In this document: positions 1 through 8,691 of the stretch, one piece after another | Position numbering within the stretch: the first letter of the stretch is position 1 | How the letters are laid out: each line of letters starts with the position of its first letter | From: an uncultured Oscillospiraceae bacterium | GTDB taxonomy: Bacteria; Bacillota; Clostridia; Oscillospirales; Oscillospiraceae | Reading direction: 5' to 3' | NCBI GenBank assembly: GCA_910585735.1 | Contig: CAJUEU010000033.1 | Coordinates: 1 to 21,151, forward strand | DNA length: 21,151 nucleotides | Translations under genes and position numbers: made by a program | Notes under the pieces: model-generated | What the model was told of the DNA's origin: nothing | What the model saw: the letters and a program-made list of their open reading frames with translations, nothing else | Database searches by the model: none

Positions 1-2
1 TC

Positions 3-1010
<1,008 letters not shown>

Positions 1011-1037
1011 AAACAGTTACAGGAAAGGAGGAGGGCT

Positions 1038-1436
1038 ATGTCCAGCTTTCATTTGCAGATCGTGACCCCGGACGGCGCGTTCTTTGACGGCCCCGCCCAG
1101 CGGGTCCGGGTACGTACCATCGGCGGCGACGTGGCCATCCTGGCCGGCCATATCCCCTATGTGACCGCACTGGGGATCGGAGAGGCTGCCGTGACCACCG
1201 AGGACGGCACCGTCCGTAAGGCCGCGGCCAACGGCGGGATGCTCTCGGTCACATCTGAGATGGTCCGTGTTGTGGCCACTACCTTCGAGTGGGCCGAGGA
1301 CATCGACCTTGCCCGGGCTCAGCGGGCCAAGGAGAAGGCCGAGGAGCGCATCAAGAAGGCCCAGAATGCCAAGGATCTGGAGCTGGCCAAGGTCAAGCTC
1401 TCCCGGGCGCTGGTGCGGCTGAATGTGGGAAAATGA
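1038..1436 (+). CDS. atpC: F-type ATP synthase subunit epsilon
   Basis: Epsilon subunit of F1, part of the central stalk; in bacteria it also restrains ATP hydrolysis. 132 residues, normal for the family. The N-terminal beta-sandwich begins with FHLQIVTPDGAFFDGPAQRV and contains GDVAILAGHIPYVTAL, the typical epsilon pattern. The C-terminal half from about residue 92 is two charged helices (ARAQRAKEKAEERIKKA, then LELAKVKLSRALVRLNV). A strong ribosome site, AGGAAAGGAGG at 1021-1031, precedes the ATG by 6 bases. It is the last gene of the ATP synthase operon and is followed within 10 bases by a terminator. Confidence 0.97.
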   Translation: MSSFHLQIVTPDGAFFDGPAQRVRVRTIGGDVAILAGHIPYVTALGIGEAAVTTEDGTVRKAAANGGMLSVTSEMVRVVATTFEWAEDIDLARAQRAKEKAEERIKKAQNAKDLELAKVKLSRALVRLNVGK

Positions 1437-1442
1437 GCGTAT

Positions 1443-1480
1443 AAAAGGGAGCCCCGGCAAGGTCCGGGGCTCCCTTTTTT
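1443..1480 (+). terminator. Rho-independent terminator of the atp operon (bidirectional form)
   Basis: An 11-bp GC-rich stem (GGGAGCCCCGG at 1447-1457 with CCGGGGCTCCC at 1464-1474, loop CAAGGT) is followed by six T. Four A precede the stem, so it could also work on the minus strand. It starts 6 bases after the atpC stop. Confidence 0.93.
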
Positions 1481-1514
1481 GAGGCAAGGGGCCTGTCAGC
1501 GCAAAAAAGGCCGT

Positions 1515-1554
1515 AAAAAAGTCTGCCGGACCTTTTGTGGTCCGGCAGACTTTT
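1515..1554 (-). terminator. Rho-independent terminator for the DUF4015-type gene (bidirectional form)
   Basis: A perfect 12-bp stem (GTCTGCCGGACC at 1521-1532 with GGTCCGGCAGAC at 1539-1550, loop TTTTGT). On the minus strand it is followed by six T (1515-1520); on the plus strand by four T. It lies 18 bases past the stop of the minus-strand gene at 1573, and with the atp terminator separates two converging transcription units. Confidence 0.92.
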
Positions 1555-1572
1555 ATGTTGCGGACATTCCGA

Positions 1573-2637
1573 TCAAGGAAGGACCCGGTTGACCGTCTCA
1601 GGCAGATCCCCGCCAAAATAGACCAGTCGGTCCCCGGGAAAGCTCAGGGTCTTCAGGGCGGCGGAGTAATCCTCCCCCTCCCCGGTCTGGGGCAGGTAGA
1701 CAAGGTCGGCATAGGAGATCAAAAGCTCCAGGGTCTGGCCGCTTTGGTCCCCAGGGTCGGAGAGCAGAACGCCCTTCTCGGCGGTGAGGGCCAGATGAAC
1801 GTTGGGATAGTCCTCCAGAGTCTCCCGGATGAGGGTGTAAAACGCCTTCAGGTCGGCGGAGAGAGTGGCTGGGTCATAAGCGTCGTTCCGGGTGATGTTG
1901 GCCAGCTTCCCCTGGGTAGGAAAGGCGCATACGTCCAGCCAGATCTCGTCAAAGCCCAATCCGGCCAGCTCGGCGCACAGGGAGGCCAGATAGTCCCGGG
2001 AGGTCTCTGAGGCGGGGCTGAGCCAACGGGAGCCCTCGGCTCCCCGCCAGTTTCCGTTGGCAGTACGCAGGCCACAAGTTTTGCCATAAAAGTAAGGGAT
2101 AACATTGTCCTGGAAGCAGGTCACCCGGGCCACGGTGTAGAGGTCCCCTGCCGTCAGGGCTTCGATCGCCTGATTGCGGCCCTCAACCTCGGAGGAGACC
2201 TTGGCATGGAGGGCCATGGGATCCTGGGAAGTATACCCTAGGGTCCCGTCGAGGGCCTTCATGGTAAGAACCACGCCAGTGGCTCCGGCAGCCTGTGCCT
2301 GCGCTTGGACAGTTCCCTCATCCACCGCGGAGAGAGGCAGGGACAGCAGGGCGGCGACAGGGGCGGGGGTAGGCTCAGGGACGGGTTCCGGGGTCACAAT
2401 GACAAACAGGTCCTCCTCCGAGGTAGGCTCGGGGGTGGGGGTGGCTTCCACCCGGGAGGACCAGGGGAAATCAAAGCGGACCGAGCCGTCGTCGTTATAG
2501 ACTACGTAGGGCTGGGCCAGGAAAAAGAAGGCCACCGCGGCCAGGAGCAGGAGAAACAGCAGAGCAACCACAACGATCAGGGCTGTTCTGAGCTTGGAGC
2601 GACCACGATAAACGTCGTATCCATAAGAGGTTCGCAT
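1573..2637 (-). CDS. Membrane-anchored putative glycoside hydrolase (DUF4015 type)
   Basis: 354 residues. A short basic N terminus is followed by one membrane segment at about residues 18-42 (hydrophobic run ending FFFLAQPYVVY), then a Pro/Thr/Glu-rich linker (about 65-95, TPTPEPTSEED and TPEPVPEPTPAP), then a globular outer domain to the end. The domain carries the pattern GLGFDEIWLDVCAFP (about 227-240), which resembles the DEI-x-x-DY/C-x-x-FP strand of the DUF4015 putative glycoside hydrolases (TIM-barrel, related to GH13 folds). Likely an extracytoplasmic, membrane-tethered enzyme acting on cell-wall or exogenous glycans; substrate unknown. The ATG has AAAGGAG about 8 bases upstream. It lies 78 bases after the MarR gene, so the two may be co-transcribed, with a GC-rich hairpin between them. 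Family assignment is from motif memory and moderate in strength. Confidence 0.75.
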   Translation of the reverse strand: MRTSYGYDVYRGRSKLRTALIVVVALLFLLLLAAVAFFFLAQPYVVYNDDGSVRFDFPWSSRVEATPTPEPTSEEDLFVIVTPEPVPEPTPAPVAALLSLPLSAVDEGTVQAQAQAAGATGVVLTMKALDGTLGYTSQDPMALHAKVSSEVEGRNQAIEALTAGDLYTVARVTCFQDNVIPYFYGKTCGLRTANGNWRGAEGSRWLSPASETSRDYLASLCAELAGLGFDEIWLDVCAFPTQGKLANITRNDAYDPATLSADLKAFYTLIRETLEDYPNVHLALTAEKGVLLSDPGDQSGQTLELLISYADLVYLPQTGEGEDYSAALKTLSFPGDRLVYFGGDLPETVNRVLP

Positions 2638-2666
2638 CCGAGGATCTCCTTTCCGGAATTCAATAG

Positions 2667-2699
2667 CCGCCCGCCGCCGGGGACACCGGCGGCAGGCGG
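2667..2699 (-). other. GC-rich hairpin between the marR-type gene and the DUF4015-type gene
   Basis: A 14-bp stem (2667-2680 with 2686-2699, loop of 5) that pairs fully on the minus-strand transcript, allowing one G-U pair; the plus strand has a C-A mismatch at that spot. No T run follows (CTATTGAATT), so it is not a standard terminator. It may weaken read-through or stabilise the upstream mRNA end. Confidence 0.55.
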
Positions 2700-2715
2700 A
2701 AAAGGGAGCCGATAG

Positions 2716-3144
2716 TTATGCGCCTTCCTCCGTGGGGGAAAGAGCCTTGTCCAAAAGCTCCAGTCCTTTGGTCACAGTCTTGATCTCCTCAGGGGAGAGG
2801 GAGGAAAGCAGGGATTCAAAATATGCGCTGACGCCCAGATTGGCCTTTTGCCGCAGGGCTTCGTATTTTTCGGTGGCTTCCACGGTAATGACACGGTGGT
2901 CGGTGGTGGAGCGGGTCCGGCGGGCCAGATCCAGCCGTTCCAGCCGGTCTACCACGCCGGAAATAGTAGAGTTTGCGCTGCCGGTCTTTTCGGCCAGCTT
3001 GCTGATGGGCATGGGACCTTCGGTACCGAGGACGTTCATGGTGAGGGCTTGGGGAAACGTGAGATTCAGCTTACCGAAGTGTTCGCGGAATTGCTGGGAA
3101 AAATGCTGGGTCACGCCGAGGTAGGTTTTCAGAATCTTGTCCAT
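2716..3144 (-). CDS. MarR-family transcriptional regulator
   Basis: 142 residues, the usual MarR length; expected to be a dimeric winged-helix DNA-binding protein acting as a repressor or activator that responds to small molecules. Helix-turn-helix region at about residues 47-72 (MPISKLAEKTGSANSTISGVVDRLE), then the wing DLARRTRSTTDHRVITVEATEKY (with the conserved D-x-R), and C-terminal dimer helices. The start is the ATG at 3144, with AAAAGGAG at 3154-3161; a longer reading frame reaching 3243 begins inside the promoter and is rejected. A near-consensus promoter lies about 100 bases upstream, with an inverted repeat over its -10 region. Its targets are unknown; the downstream DUF4015-type gene is a candidate by position. 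Confidence 0.92.
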   Translation of the reverse strand: MDKILKTYLGVTQHFSQQFREHFGKLNLTFPQALTMNVLGTEGPMPISKLAEKTGSANSTISGVVDRLERLDLARRTRSTTDHRVITVEATEKYEALRQKANLGVSAYFESLLSSLSPEEIKTVTKGLELLDKALSPTEEGA

Positions 3145-3231
3145 GTCTTTTCGCTCCTTTTCTTTTGATCCAATTTGAAAATTTGTGCCGGAGACGGTGG
3201 GGACCCCATTCCCAGAAACAGGGGAAAGATA

Positions 3232-3248
3232 TATACAAATCAAGTATA
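3232..3248. promoter_or_regulatory. Candidate MarR self-operator
   Basis: An inverted repeat TATAC-N7-GTATA that covers the -10 box and the expected start of transcription of the MarR promoter. MarR proteins commonly bind palindromes of this size over their own promoters. The sequence shows the repeat; binding is inferred. Confidence 0.45.
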
Positions 3249-3271
3249 CTCTCGCGCATGGGGACCGTCAA
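3243..3271 (-). promoter_or_regulatory. Sigma-A promoter of the marR-type gene
   Basis: On the minus strand: TTGACG (-35, 3266-3271), a 17-base spacer, and TATACT (-10, 3243-3248). Both boxes differ from consensus by one or two bases. It would give a leader of about 90 bases before the ATG at 3144. Confidence 0.85.
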
Positions 3272-3396
3272 GAAAAATCGGCAAATATTAACAAAAGATT
3301 TCCAGAAAAGACATAATTCTTTGACGTACTCGGCAAAGAAGCAAAAAGAGAAAAAACTGTGGATATGGACCTGAAATACGCTGTTTTGGGACGGCT

Positions 3397-4029
3397 TTAG
3401 CCTGCGGCGGGAGTATCCATCCGTACCAGGATAGCGGCCAGCTCCACCCGTTTTGCGGTGCTCTGAGGGTGAAGGTACCCCGCGTCGTTTCCTTGGATCA
3501 GCCCCATTCCTACCACGTGGCGAATGGCCTCCTCGGCCCAGTCGGAGATCGCCTCAGCGTCCTGAAACAGGCCCAGAGCTCCCTCTGCGGTGGGCTGCCC
3601 CTTGTACTGGGCATACTTAAAGAGGAAGGAGGCCAGCTCTTCCCGGGTCACGGGGCGGTTCCCGCGAAAGGCGCCATCCTCGTAGCCCGAGGCAACGCCC
3701 GCTTCTCTGGCCCAGGCGGCGGCCTCGTCATACCACATCTCCGGGTCCTCCGGGTCAATGTCGGTAAAGGAGGCGGGCGCCGTGGGCTGGGGCTTTCCCT
3801 CCATACGCCAAAGTACTGTAATGACAGCGGCCCGGGTCACCGGGGAATCGGGGGAAAAGTGGGTTTCGTCCACCCCGGTCATCCACCCCCGAAGGGTGAC
3901 CTCCTCCACGTACTCCACATACCACTCATAGTCGGGTACATCCTCATAGGAGGGTTGGGTGGCCAGAGCCAGGTTGGAGCCGCTCAGGAAAAACAGGCTG
4001 CAGAGCAGGGCGGCAAAAAGCTTTTTCAT
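3397..4029 (-). CDS. Secreted protein made of three S-layer homology (SLH) domains
   Basis: 210 residues from the ATG at 4029. A signal peptide (MKKLFAALLCSLFFLSGSNLALA) is followed by three SLH domains at about 28-75, 86-137 and 152-205. Typical SLH marks are visible: the Trp-Tyr motif and GYEDGAFRGNRPVTREELASFL (middle domain), HFSPDSPVTRAAVITVLWRM (first) and the third ending KRVELAAILVRM. SLH triplets bind secondary cell-wall polymers. This protein has nothing besides the triplet, so it may be a wall-coat protein or a partner for other wall proteins. A longer reading frame (to 4278) overlaps the amylase 3' end and is rejected; the promoter at 4092-4100 supports the shorter start. No clear terminator was seen after its stop. 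Confidence 0.88.
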   Translation of the reverse strand: MKKLFAALLCSLFFLSGSNLALATQPSYEDVPDYEWYVEYVEEVTLRGWMTGVDETHFSPDSPVTRAAVITVLWRMEGKPQPTAPASFTDIDPEDPEMWYDEAAAWAREAGVASGYEDGAFRGNRPVTREELASFLFKYAQYKGQPTAEGALGLFQDAEAISDWAEEAIRHVVGMGLIQGNDAGYLHPQSTAKRVELAAILVRMDTPAAG

Positions 4030-4091
4030 AGATCCTTCCCCCAGTGTTTTGAAAATTTCTGTCATTGCTGTGGCCATAGGCCATTTATTAT

Positions 4092-4100
4092 AGTATATCA
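4092..4100 (-). promoter_or_regulatory. Extended -10 promoter of the small SLH gene
   Basis: Minus strand: TGATATACT, an extended -10 (TGn plus TATACT, box at 4092-4097). The -35 region at the right distance (TTTTCA) is weak, which is common for extended -10 promoters. The leader would be about 55-60 bases. Confidence 0.65.
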
Positions 4101-4133
4101 CAGAAATGATAGGATGAAAAAGGAAATTTCCGG

Positions 4134-5960
4134 TCAGGTCCGCAGCAGGACCTGGCCGCTTTCCGCGAGCAAAAGTCCTTCCATGGGCTGAAGCTTTTGA
4201 TGAGAGCCGTCGGGCAAAGTCAAACCGGCCTCCCGGGGCGCGGCGTTGGCGGCGGCGATAAGGGTCTCCCCCGCCCAAGTCCGTGAGAAAGAGACGACGC
4301 TGTCTGAGCAGGTCAGCCAGGTCAAGTCTCCCCGCCGGAGGGCGGGAGTGTGTTTTCTCAGCTGTCCCAGAGTGGAGAACCAGGCTGTCAGCTGGGGATC
4401 CTCATGGCCCCAGGGGAAGGTGCGGCGATTAAAGGGGTCCTCAAAGCCTTCCATACCGGCTTCGTCGCCATAGTAGAGGGTAGGCGCGCCGGGAAAGGCG
4501 TAGAGGAGCAGGCTGCCCAGCTTGAGCCGGGCCACGGCCACAGTCCGCTCTTCCGGGGAGAGCCGGTGGGCAAACCGCCAGTCCCGGGAGGTGTCCCCCC
4601 TCTTGTCGCCGCCTACCCCCAGAAGGGTGAGGGCACGGAGGGTGTCGTGGGTGCCCAAGGAATTCATACAGGAGCGGTAGGCCCAACCAGGATAATTCTG
4701 ACGCAGGGCCTCCATGGTGTCCCGAAAGCCGGCGCCGTTGCCGCCCAGAAGGAAGCTCAGCAACGAGTTGCGCAGGGGGTAATTCATCACCCCGTCACAG
4801 TGTCCACCCAGAACGTGCCTCCGCCGAACGTCATAGGCCACCTTGGTGGAGGCGTCCTCCCAGACCTCTCCAATGATGACCGCGTCAGGCTTTTCCGCCC
4901 GGGCGGCGGCATGGATGGCGTTTACCACAAGGTCGGGCAGCTCATCGGCCACGTCCAGCCGCCAGCCGTCGGCTCCGCAGCGGAGCCAGGAACGGATGAC
5001 GCCGTTTTCCCCGGTGATATATTCCAGCCAGGAAGGGCTTTCTTTATTGGTGGTGGGCAGGGAGTAAATGCCCCACCAGGAGGCGTATTGATCGGGCCAG
5101 CGCTGAAAATAGAACCAGTCGTAGTAGGGGGACTCCGGCCCCTGGGCGGCCCCGGGTTGGGGGAAGGAACCGTCTCCATTGAAGTATTTGGACACAAAGC
5201 CGGTGTGGTTAAAGACCCCATCCAGCATAATACGCATGCCCCGGCGGTGGGCCTCGTCACACAGCCGGACGAAGTCCTCCCGGGAGCCTAACATAGGGTC
5301 GATCTTCTCGTAATCAGCTGCCCCGTAGCGGTGGTTTTCCGGGGCCTCGAAGATGGGACAGAGATAGATGGTCTCTACACCCAAAGACTCCAAATAGGGC
5401 AGCTTCTCTAAGATCCCCGCAAGGCTGCCCCCGAAAAAGTCCCGGTTGCGGATCTCTCCCCGGGCGTCGGGCCGGTATTCCGGCTCTTCCTCCCAGCTCT
5501 GATGGACTGTGCGCCCTCCCACCATGCCGGTGGGGTCGGGAACGCTGAGGCGATAAAAACGGTCGGGAAAGATCTGATAGCAGACCCCCTCCCCGAACCA
5601 GGCAGGCACCTGCTCGGCCCTGTCGTAGACCGTAAGCTGAAAGGTGCCGGGAAACTCCACCTTTCCTGCCTGGCTCTCCAGGCGGAAGGAGTACCAGACC
5701 AGGCCCACATAGTCCCCGGTGTCCAAGACCCCGGAAAAAAGATCCCGGTCTCTGTCCAGGCCGGACCAGAGCAAGGGGAGCTCGGTGACGGCATCACCCT
5801 GAAACTCCCACCGGGCCACCAAAAAGGCCCGGAGAAAGCCTGCCTGCCGGGGCGGGCGGAGGGTAAAGCTGACCAGGGACCTGGACGGGACCGCGCCATA
5901 AGGTTTTTTGCAGCGGGGATCTCCGGGGTCAAACCAATGCTGTATCTCTTCTGCGCTCAA
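4134..5960 (-). CDS. GH13 alpha-glycosidase, neopullulanase/cyclomaltodextrinase type (GH13_20-like)
   Basis: 608 residues; hydrolyses alpha-1,4 (and perhaps alpha-1,6) links in cyclodextrins, pullulan or maltodextrins. No signal peptide, so cytoplasmic. An N-terminal region of about 115 residues looks like the CBM34-type domain of GH13_20 enzymes. The barrel starts near GVCYQIFPDRFYR (126-137). Conserved regions: I LDGVFNHTG (246-254); II GWRLDVADE with nucleophile D336; III IIGEVWED with acid/base E365; IV NSLGTHDT with D439 (Thr in place of the Ser/Asn often found before His-Asp). All three catalytic acids are present. The start is a TTG right after an in-frame TGA, with AAAGAG 8 bases upstream, a weak ribosome site. 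It follows the PBP2 gene by 49 bases and is the last gene of the string. The exact substrate cannot be read from sequence. Confidence 0.9.
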   Translation of the reverse strand: MSAEEIQHWFDPGDPRCKKPYGAVPSRSLVSFTLRPPRQAGFLRAFLVARWEFQGDAVTELPLLWSGLDRDRDLFSGVLDTGDYVGLVWYSFRLESQAGKVEFPGTFQLTVYDRAEQVPAWFGEGVCYQIFPDRFYRLSVPDPTGMVGGRTVHQSWEEEPEYRPDARGEIRNRDFFGGSLAGILEKLPYLESLGVETIYLCPIFEAPENHRYGAADYEKIDPMLGSREDFVRLCDEAHRRGMRIMLDGVFNHTGFVSKYFNGDGSFPQPGAAQGPESPYYDWFYFQRWPDQYASWWGIYSLPTTNKESPSWLEYITGENGVIRSWLRCGADGWRLDVADELPDLVVNAIHAAARAEKPDAVIIGEVWEDASTKVAYDVRRRHVLGGHCDGVMNYPLRNSLLSFLLGGNGAGFRDTMEALRQNYPGWAYRSCMNSLGTHDTLRALTLLGVGGDKRGDTSRDWRFAHRLSPEERTVAVARLKLGSLLLYAFPGAPTLYYGDEAGMEGFEDPFNRRTFPWGHEDPQLTAWFSTLGQLRKHTPALRRGDLTWLTCSDSVVSFSRTWAGETLIAAANAAPREAGLTLPDGSHQKLQPMEGLLLAESGQVLLRT

Positions 5961-6009
5961 TCATATCACTCTTTCTGCGTGGGATAAAAGGCGAATCGGC
6001 GGCCCTGCC

Positions 6010-8100
6010 TCAGCGGATCAGGGTGTTCTCAGCGGGGGGCGCATCCATGGCGTCCCGGGCGGAGAAATAATACTCCACAATGTCGGCGGCAATGGCGGCC
6101 ACCCGGGAACCTGAGCCGCCCTTTTCCACCACGGTGGCAATGGCGATCTCGGGATTTTCATAGGGGGCAAAAACGATGAGCACCGCGTTGGCCGTGGCCT
6201 GGCCTGTGACCTGGGCCGAGCCGGTCTTGGCCCCCACCGCCACCGGGGAATTGGAAAAATGCTGGCCCATGGTGCCGGTGGTGGCCGCCATACGCATGCC
6301 GTCCTTGATGGCGGCAAGATGGGCGTCTTCCAGCTCTACCTGATTTCGGGCCTGGGGCTCATATTCCTCCAAAACCTGGGTAAAATCGTTGGATTTTACG
6401 GTTTTCAGGAGATGGGCGGTGTAGTTGGTCCCTCCGTTTACCAAAGTTGCCACATAGTTGCACAGCTGAAGGGGAGTGACCTGGGTGCTTCCCTGGCCGA
6501 TGGCGGCGTACATGGTCTCGCCCTCGTACCAGGTCTGCTTATACTTGGCGCTGGTCTCGGGTCCGGCGATCTGGCCGGTCTCCTCGTAGAGCTCCAACCC
6601 GGTCTGCTTTCCCAGGCCAAAAAGGTCGGCATAGTCGTTGATCTGCGCAATGCCCAGCCGAAGGCCGGTCTCAAAGAAGTATATGTTGCAGGAGTCTCGG
6701 ATGGCCTCGGCCACGTTCTCATAGCCGTGAGTCTGGCGGGTGTCCCGGTAGATCCAACACATGGGCTGGTCCTGGATGCGGTCGTAGTGGAGATAACGGC
6801 CGGTGTCCTGGATCTTCTCCTTGGTGGTGATGACCCCTTCGGTGAGCCCGGCGGCGGCTACCAGGGGCTTAAAGGTAGACCCTGGTGCATAGAGCCCCTG
6901 AAGGGCCCGGTTAAAAAGAGGCTGGGCCGGATCGGAGGCCAGGGTGTTGTATTGAGCGCGATATTCAGTGGGGGCGTAGGTGGGGTAGGTGGCCGAGGCC
7001 AGTACGCCCCCGGTCATGTCCATCACCACGCAGGCTCCCTTCTCACTGTCGGCGGTCATGCCCGGAATGTGCCGGGCCAGAGCCTCCTCCACCGCCTCCT
7101 GAAGGGAAATATCAATGGTAAGCATCACATTGTTTCCCGGCTGAGGAGCCTGGACCTCCCCGGTCTCCTCATCCACGTGCCAGCTTTCGCTGACCACCCG
7201 GCCCGACTGGCTCAGCTCTACGTCCTTTACCCCTGAGGTCCCCCGAAGCAGGTCCTCAAAGGCGGCTTCGGCGCCTCCGATACCAACAGTGTCGCTGAGA
7301 GAATACCCCTTGTCCTTGTAAGCGTCGAAATTCTGGATGGCCCCCACCTGGCCCAGCAGGTGAGCGGCGTATTTGGTGTTGTACTGCCGGACGGTGACGG
7401 TCTCTACCTTCACCCCAGTGAGCTTATGTTCCTTTACTACGGTGATGAAATCAATGTCCACATCCCGGGTAAAAATATAGGAGGTTCGGGAGACATCCCG
7501 GGAGCGAAGGGTCAACTCGTAGAGGACACCGACAAGGGCCCGGGCGTCACGGCTGCTCACCAAGGGGTCCACACCGAAATAAGTCCGCAAGGCCTCCATC
7601 AGCTCAGAGGCGGTGGGGGTCTCGGAGAGGCCCTTCAGCTTGAGGGAGCGGAGGAGCTTGGTCAGCAGGGTGGACGAGCGGGTCTCGGTCCCATCCTCCG
7701 CCACCGAGACATTCTCAAAGGGACTTTCGCTGGTGTAAGAAAAGGGGGCGGATTGGGATACCGGGAAGGTATCGGTCCAGGAGACACCCTGTTCCCGGCA
7801 AATATCCAAAAGGGAAAGAAGGGTGGCGTTCCGCTTTTGGTCGTCCCCCATAAGCTTCTCGTCCAAAGTTACCTGGTAGGTGGCCCGGTTGGTGACAAGC
7901 ACCCGGCCGTTTCGGTCCAGAATATCTCCCCGGGCGGCTTGGACGGTCTCGGTATTGGCGATTTTTCGGGTGGACTGCTCCAGATAGTAGCCACCGTTGA
8001 CCACCTGGAGACGGAAGAGGACCCAGGTGTATGTGGTGATCACGGCCAGCAAAAGAAAAAGCAGGACCCGGGAACGGCGGCGAAAATGCTTTTGATCCAT
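6010..8100 (-). CDS. mrdA: Penicillin-binding protein 2 (elongation transpeptidase)
   Basis: 696-residue class B PBP that cross-links peptidoglycan during side-wall growth, with MreCD and RodA. Single N-terminal membrane anchor at about residues 11-31, then the pedestal domain with RGDILDRNGRVLVTN (57-71) typical of PBP2. The transpeptidase motifs are STFK (S408 nucleophile, K411), SCN (470-472) and KTGS (625-628). The long N-terminal domain with an insertion (about 85-235) fits Firmicute PBP2/SpoVD-like proteins. It lies 11 bases after mreD, the classic mreC-mreD-mrdA order. The ribosome site is GGGGGCGG, unusual but near the ATG. A role in spore formation (SpoVD) is an alternative, but the MreCD neighbours favour the elongation enzyme. 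Confidence 0.93.
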   Translation of the reverse strand: MDQKHFRRRSRVLLFLLLAVITTYTWVLFRLQVVNGGYYLEQSTRKIANTETVQAARGDILDRNGRVLVTNRATYQVTLDEKLMGDDQKRNATLLSLLDICREQGVSWTDTFPVSQSAPFSYTSESPFENVSVAEDGTETRSSTLLTKLLRSLKLKGLSETPTASELMEALRTYFGVDPLVSSRDARALVGVLYELTLRSRDVSRTSYIFTRDVDIDFITVVKEHKLTGVKVETVTVRQYNTKYAAHLLGQVGAIQNFDAYKDKGYSLSDTVGIGGAEAAFEDLLRGTSGVKDVELSQSGRVVSESWHVDEETGEVQAPQPGNNVMLTIDISLQEAVEEALARHIPGMTADSEKGACVVMDMTGGVLASATYPTYAPTEYRAQYNTLASDPAQPLFNRALQGLYAPGSTFKPLVAAAGLTEGVITTKEKIQDTGRYLHYDRIQDQPMCWIYRDTRQTHGYENVAEAIRDSCNIYFFETGLRLGIAQINDYADLFGLGKQTGLELYEETGQIAGPETSAKYKQTWYEGETMYAAIGQGSTQVTPLQLCNYVATLVNGGTNYTAHLLKTVKSNDFTQVLEEYEPQARNQVELEDAHLAAIKDGMRMAATTGTMGQHFSNSPVAVGAKTGSAQVTGQATANAVLIVFAPYENPEIAIATVVEKGGSGSRVAAIAADIVEYYFSARDAMDAPPAENTLIR

Positions 8101-8111
8101 AGCGCCGCCCC

Positions 8112-8621
8112 CTAAAATACCGTGGCCTTGGGGACCCGGTCAAAGACCCAGCGAAAGATCAGATAGACCGGGGGCACAAAGCACAAGGACCATAGGAGCT
8201 CTTTTCCCGCCACAGTGACCAGGACCTGGGGGGCAGCCAGCTCCAAAAGGAGCCGGGGAAGGATCCGAAAAGCGTCCAACAGAAGAAGGGCCAGCACAGA
8301 GCAAAGAAAGCAGCCCAGCAGATTTTGCCGCAGTACGTACCGGGCCAGTAAGCCGGCCCCCAAGCCAATGGCGGTGAGCAGCGCGACCCCAAAGCCGGAA
8401 AGCCCGGCAGAGGCGTCAAAAAGAACCCCCACCGCCAAACCAAAGCCCGCCCCGCCGGAAGGCCCTTCCAGGGCGGCTACCGCCACCGCGGCCAAAGGAA
8501 GGAGCATTGGCTTGATCCCCATAAAGGGATACCGGCTCAGGACAAAAAGCTCCAAAAGCCAGACAGGAAGAAGGGCCAGGCCGTAGGCCAGCCATTTGAT
8601 GCAAAAATCTCTGGTTGTCAT
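8112..8621 (-). CDS. mreD: Rod shape-determining protein MreD
   Basis: 169 residues, almost wholly hydrophobic, with about five to six membrane segments; a membrane partner of MreC and PBP2 in the elongasome. MreD proteins are poorly conserved, so the call rests on size, hydrophobicity and position between mreC and mrdA. Strong ribosome site AAAGGAGG at about 8630-8637. The gap of 355 bases to mreC is filled by a repeat element (see 8692-8974), unusual in an operon that is normally tightly packed. Confidence 0.88.
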   Translation of the reverse strand: MTTRDFCIKWLAYGLALLPVWLLELFVLSRYPFMGIKPMLLPLAAVAVAALEGPSGGAGFGLAVGVLFDASAGLSGFGVALLTAIGLGAGLLARYVLRQNLLGCFLCSVLALLLLDAFRILPRLLLELAAPQVLVTVAGKELLWSLCFVPPVYLIFRWVFDRVPKATVF

Positions 8622-8691
8622 GGCCCTATCCTCCTTTCGGGGAAAATCTAAAGGGAAACTCCTTCCGGCACGCTTTGCCGCGTCACCCCGC

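Noticed and set aside
3145..3243. N-terminal extension of the MarR protein
   Set aside because: It starts at the promoter -10 region; the inner ATG has AAAAGGAG and gives the normal MarR length.
3165..3374. 69-codon plus-strand frame in the marR upstream region
   Set aside because: It crosses the marR promoter, has no ribosome site and no family likeness.
4030..4278. N-terminal extension of the small SLH protein
   Set aside because: It would overlap the amylase 3' end and the promoter; the inner ATG begins a clean signal peptide.
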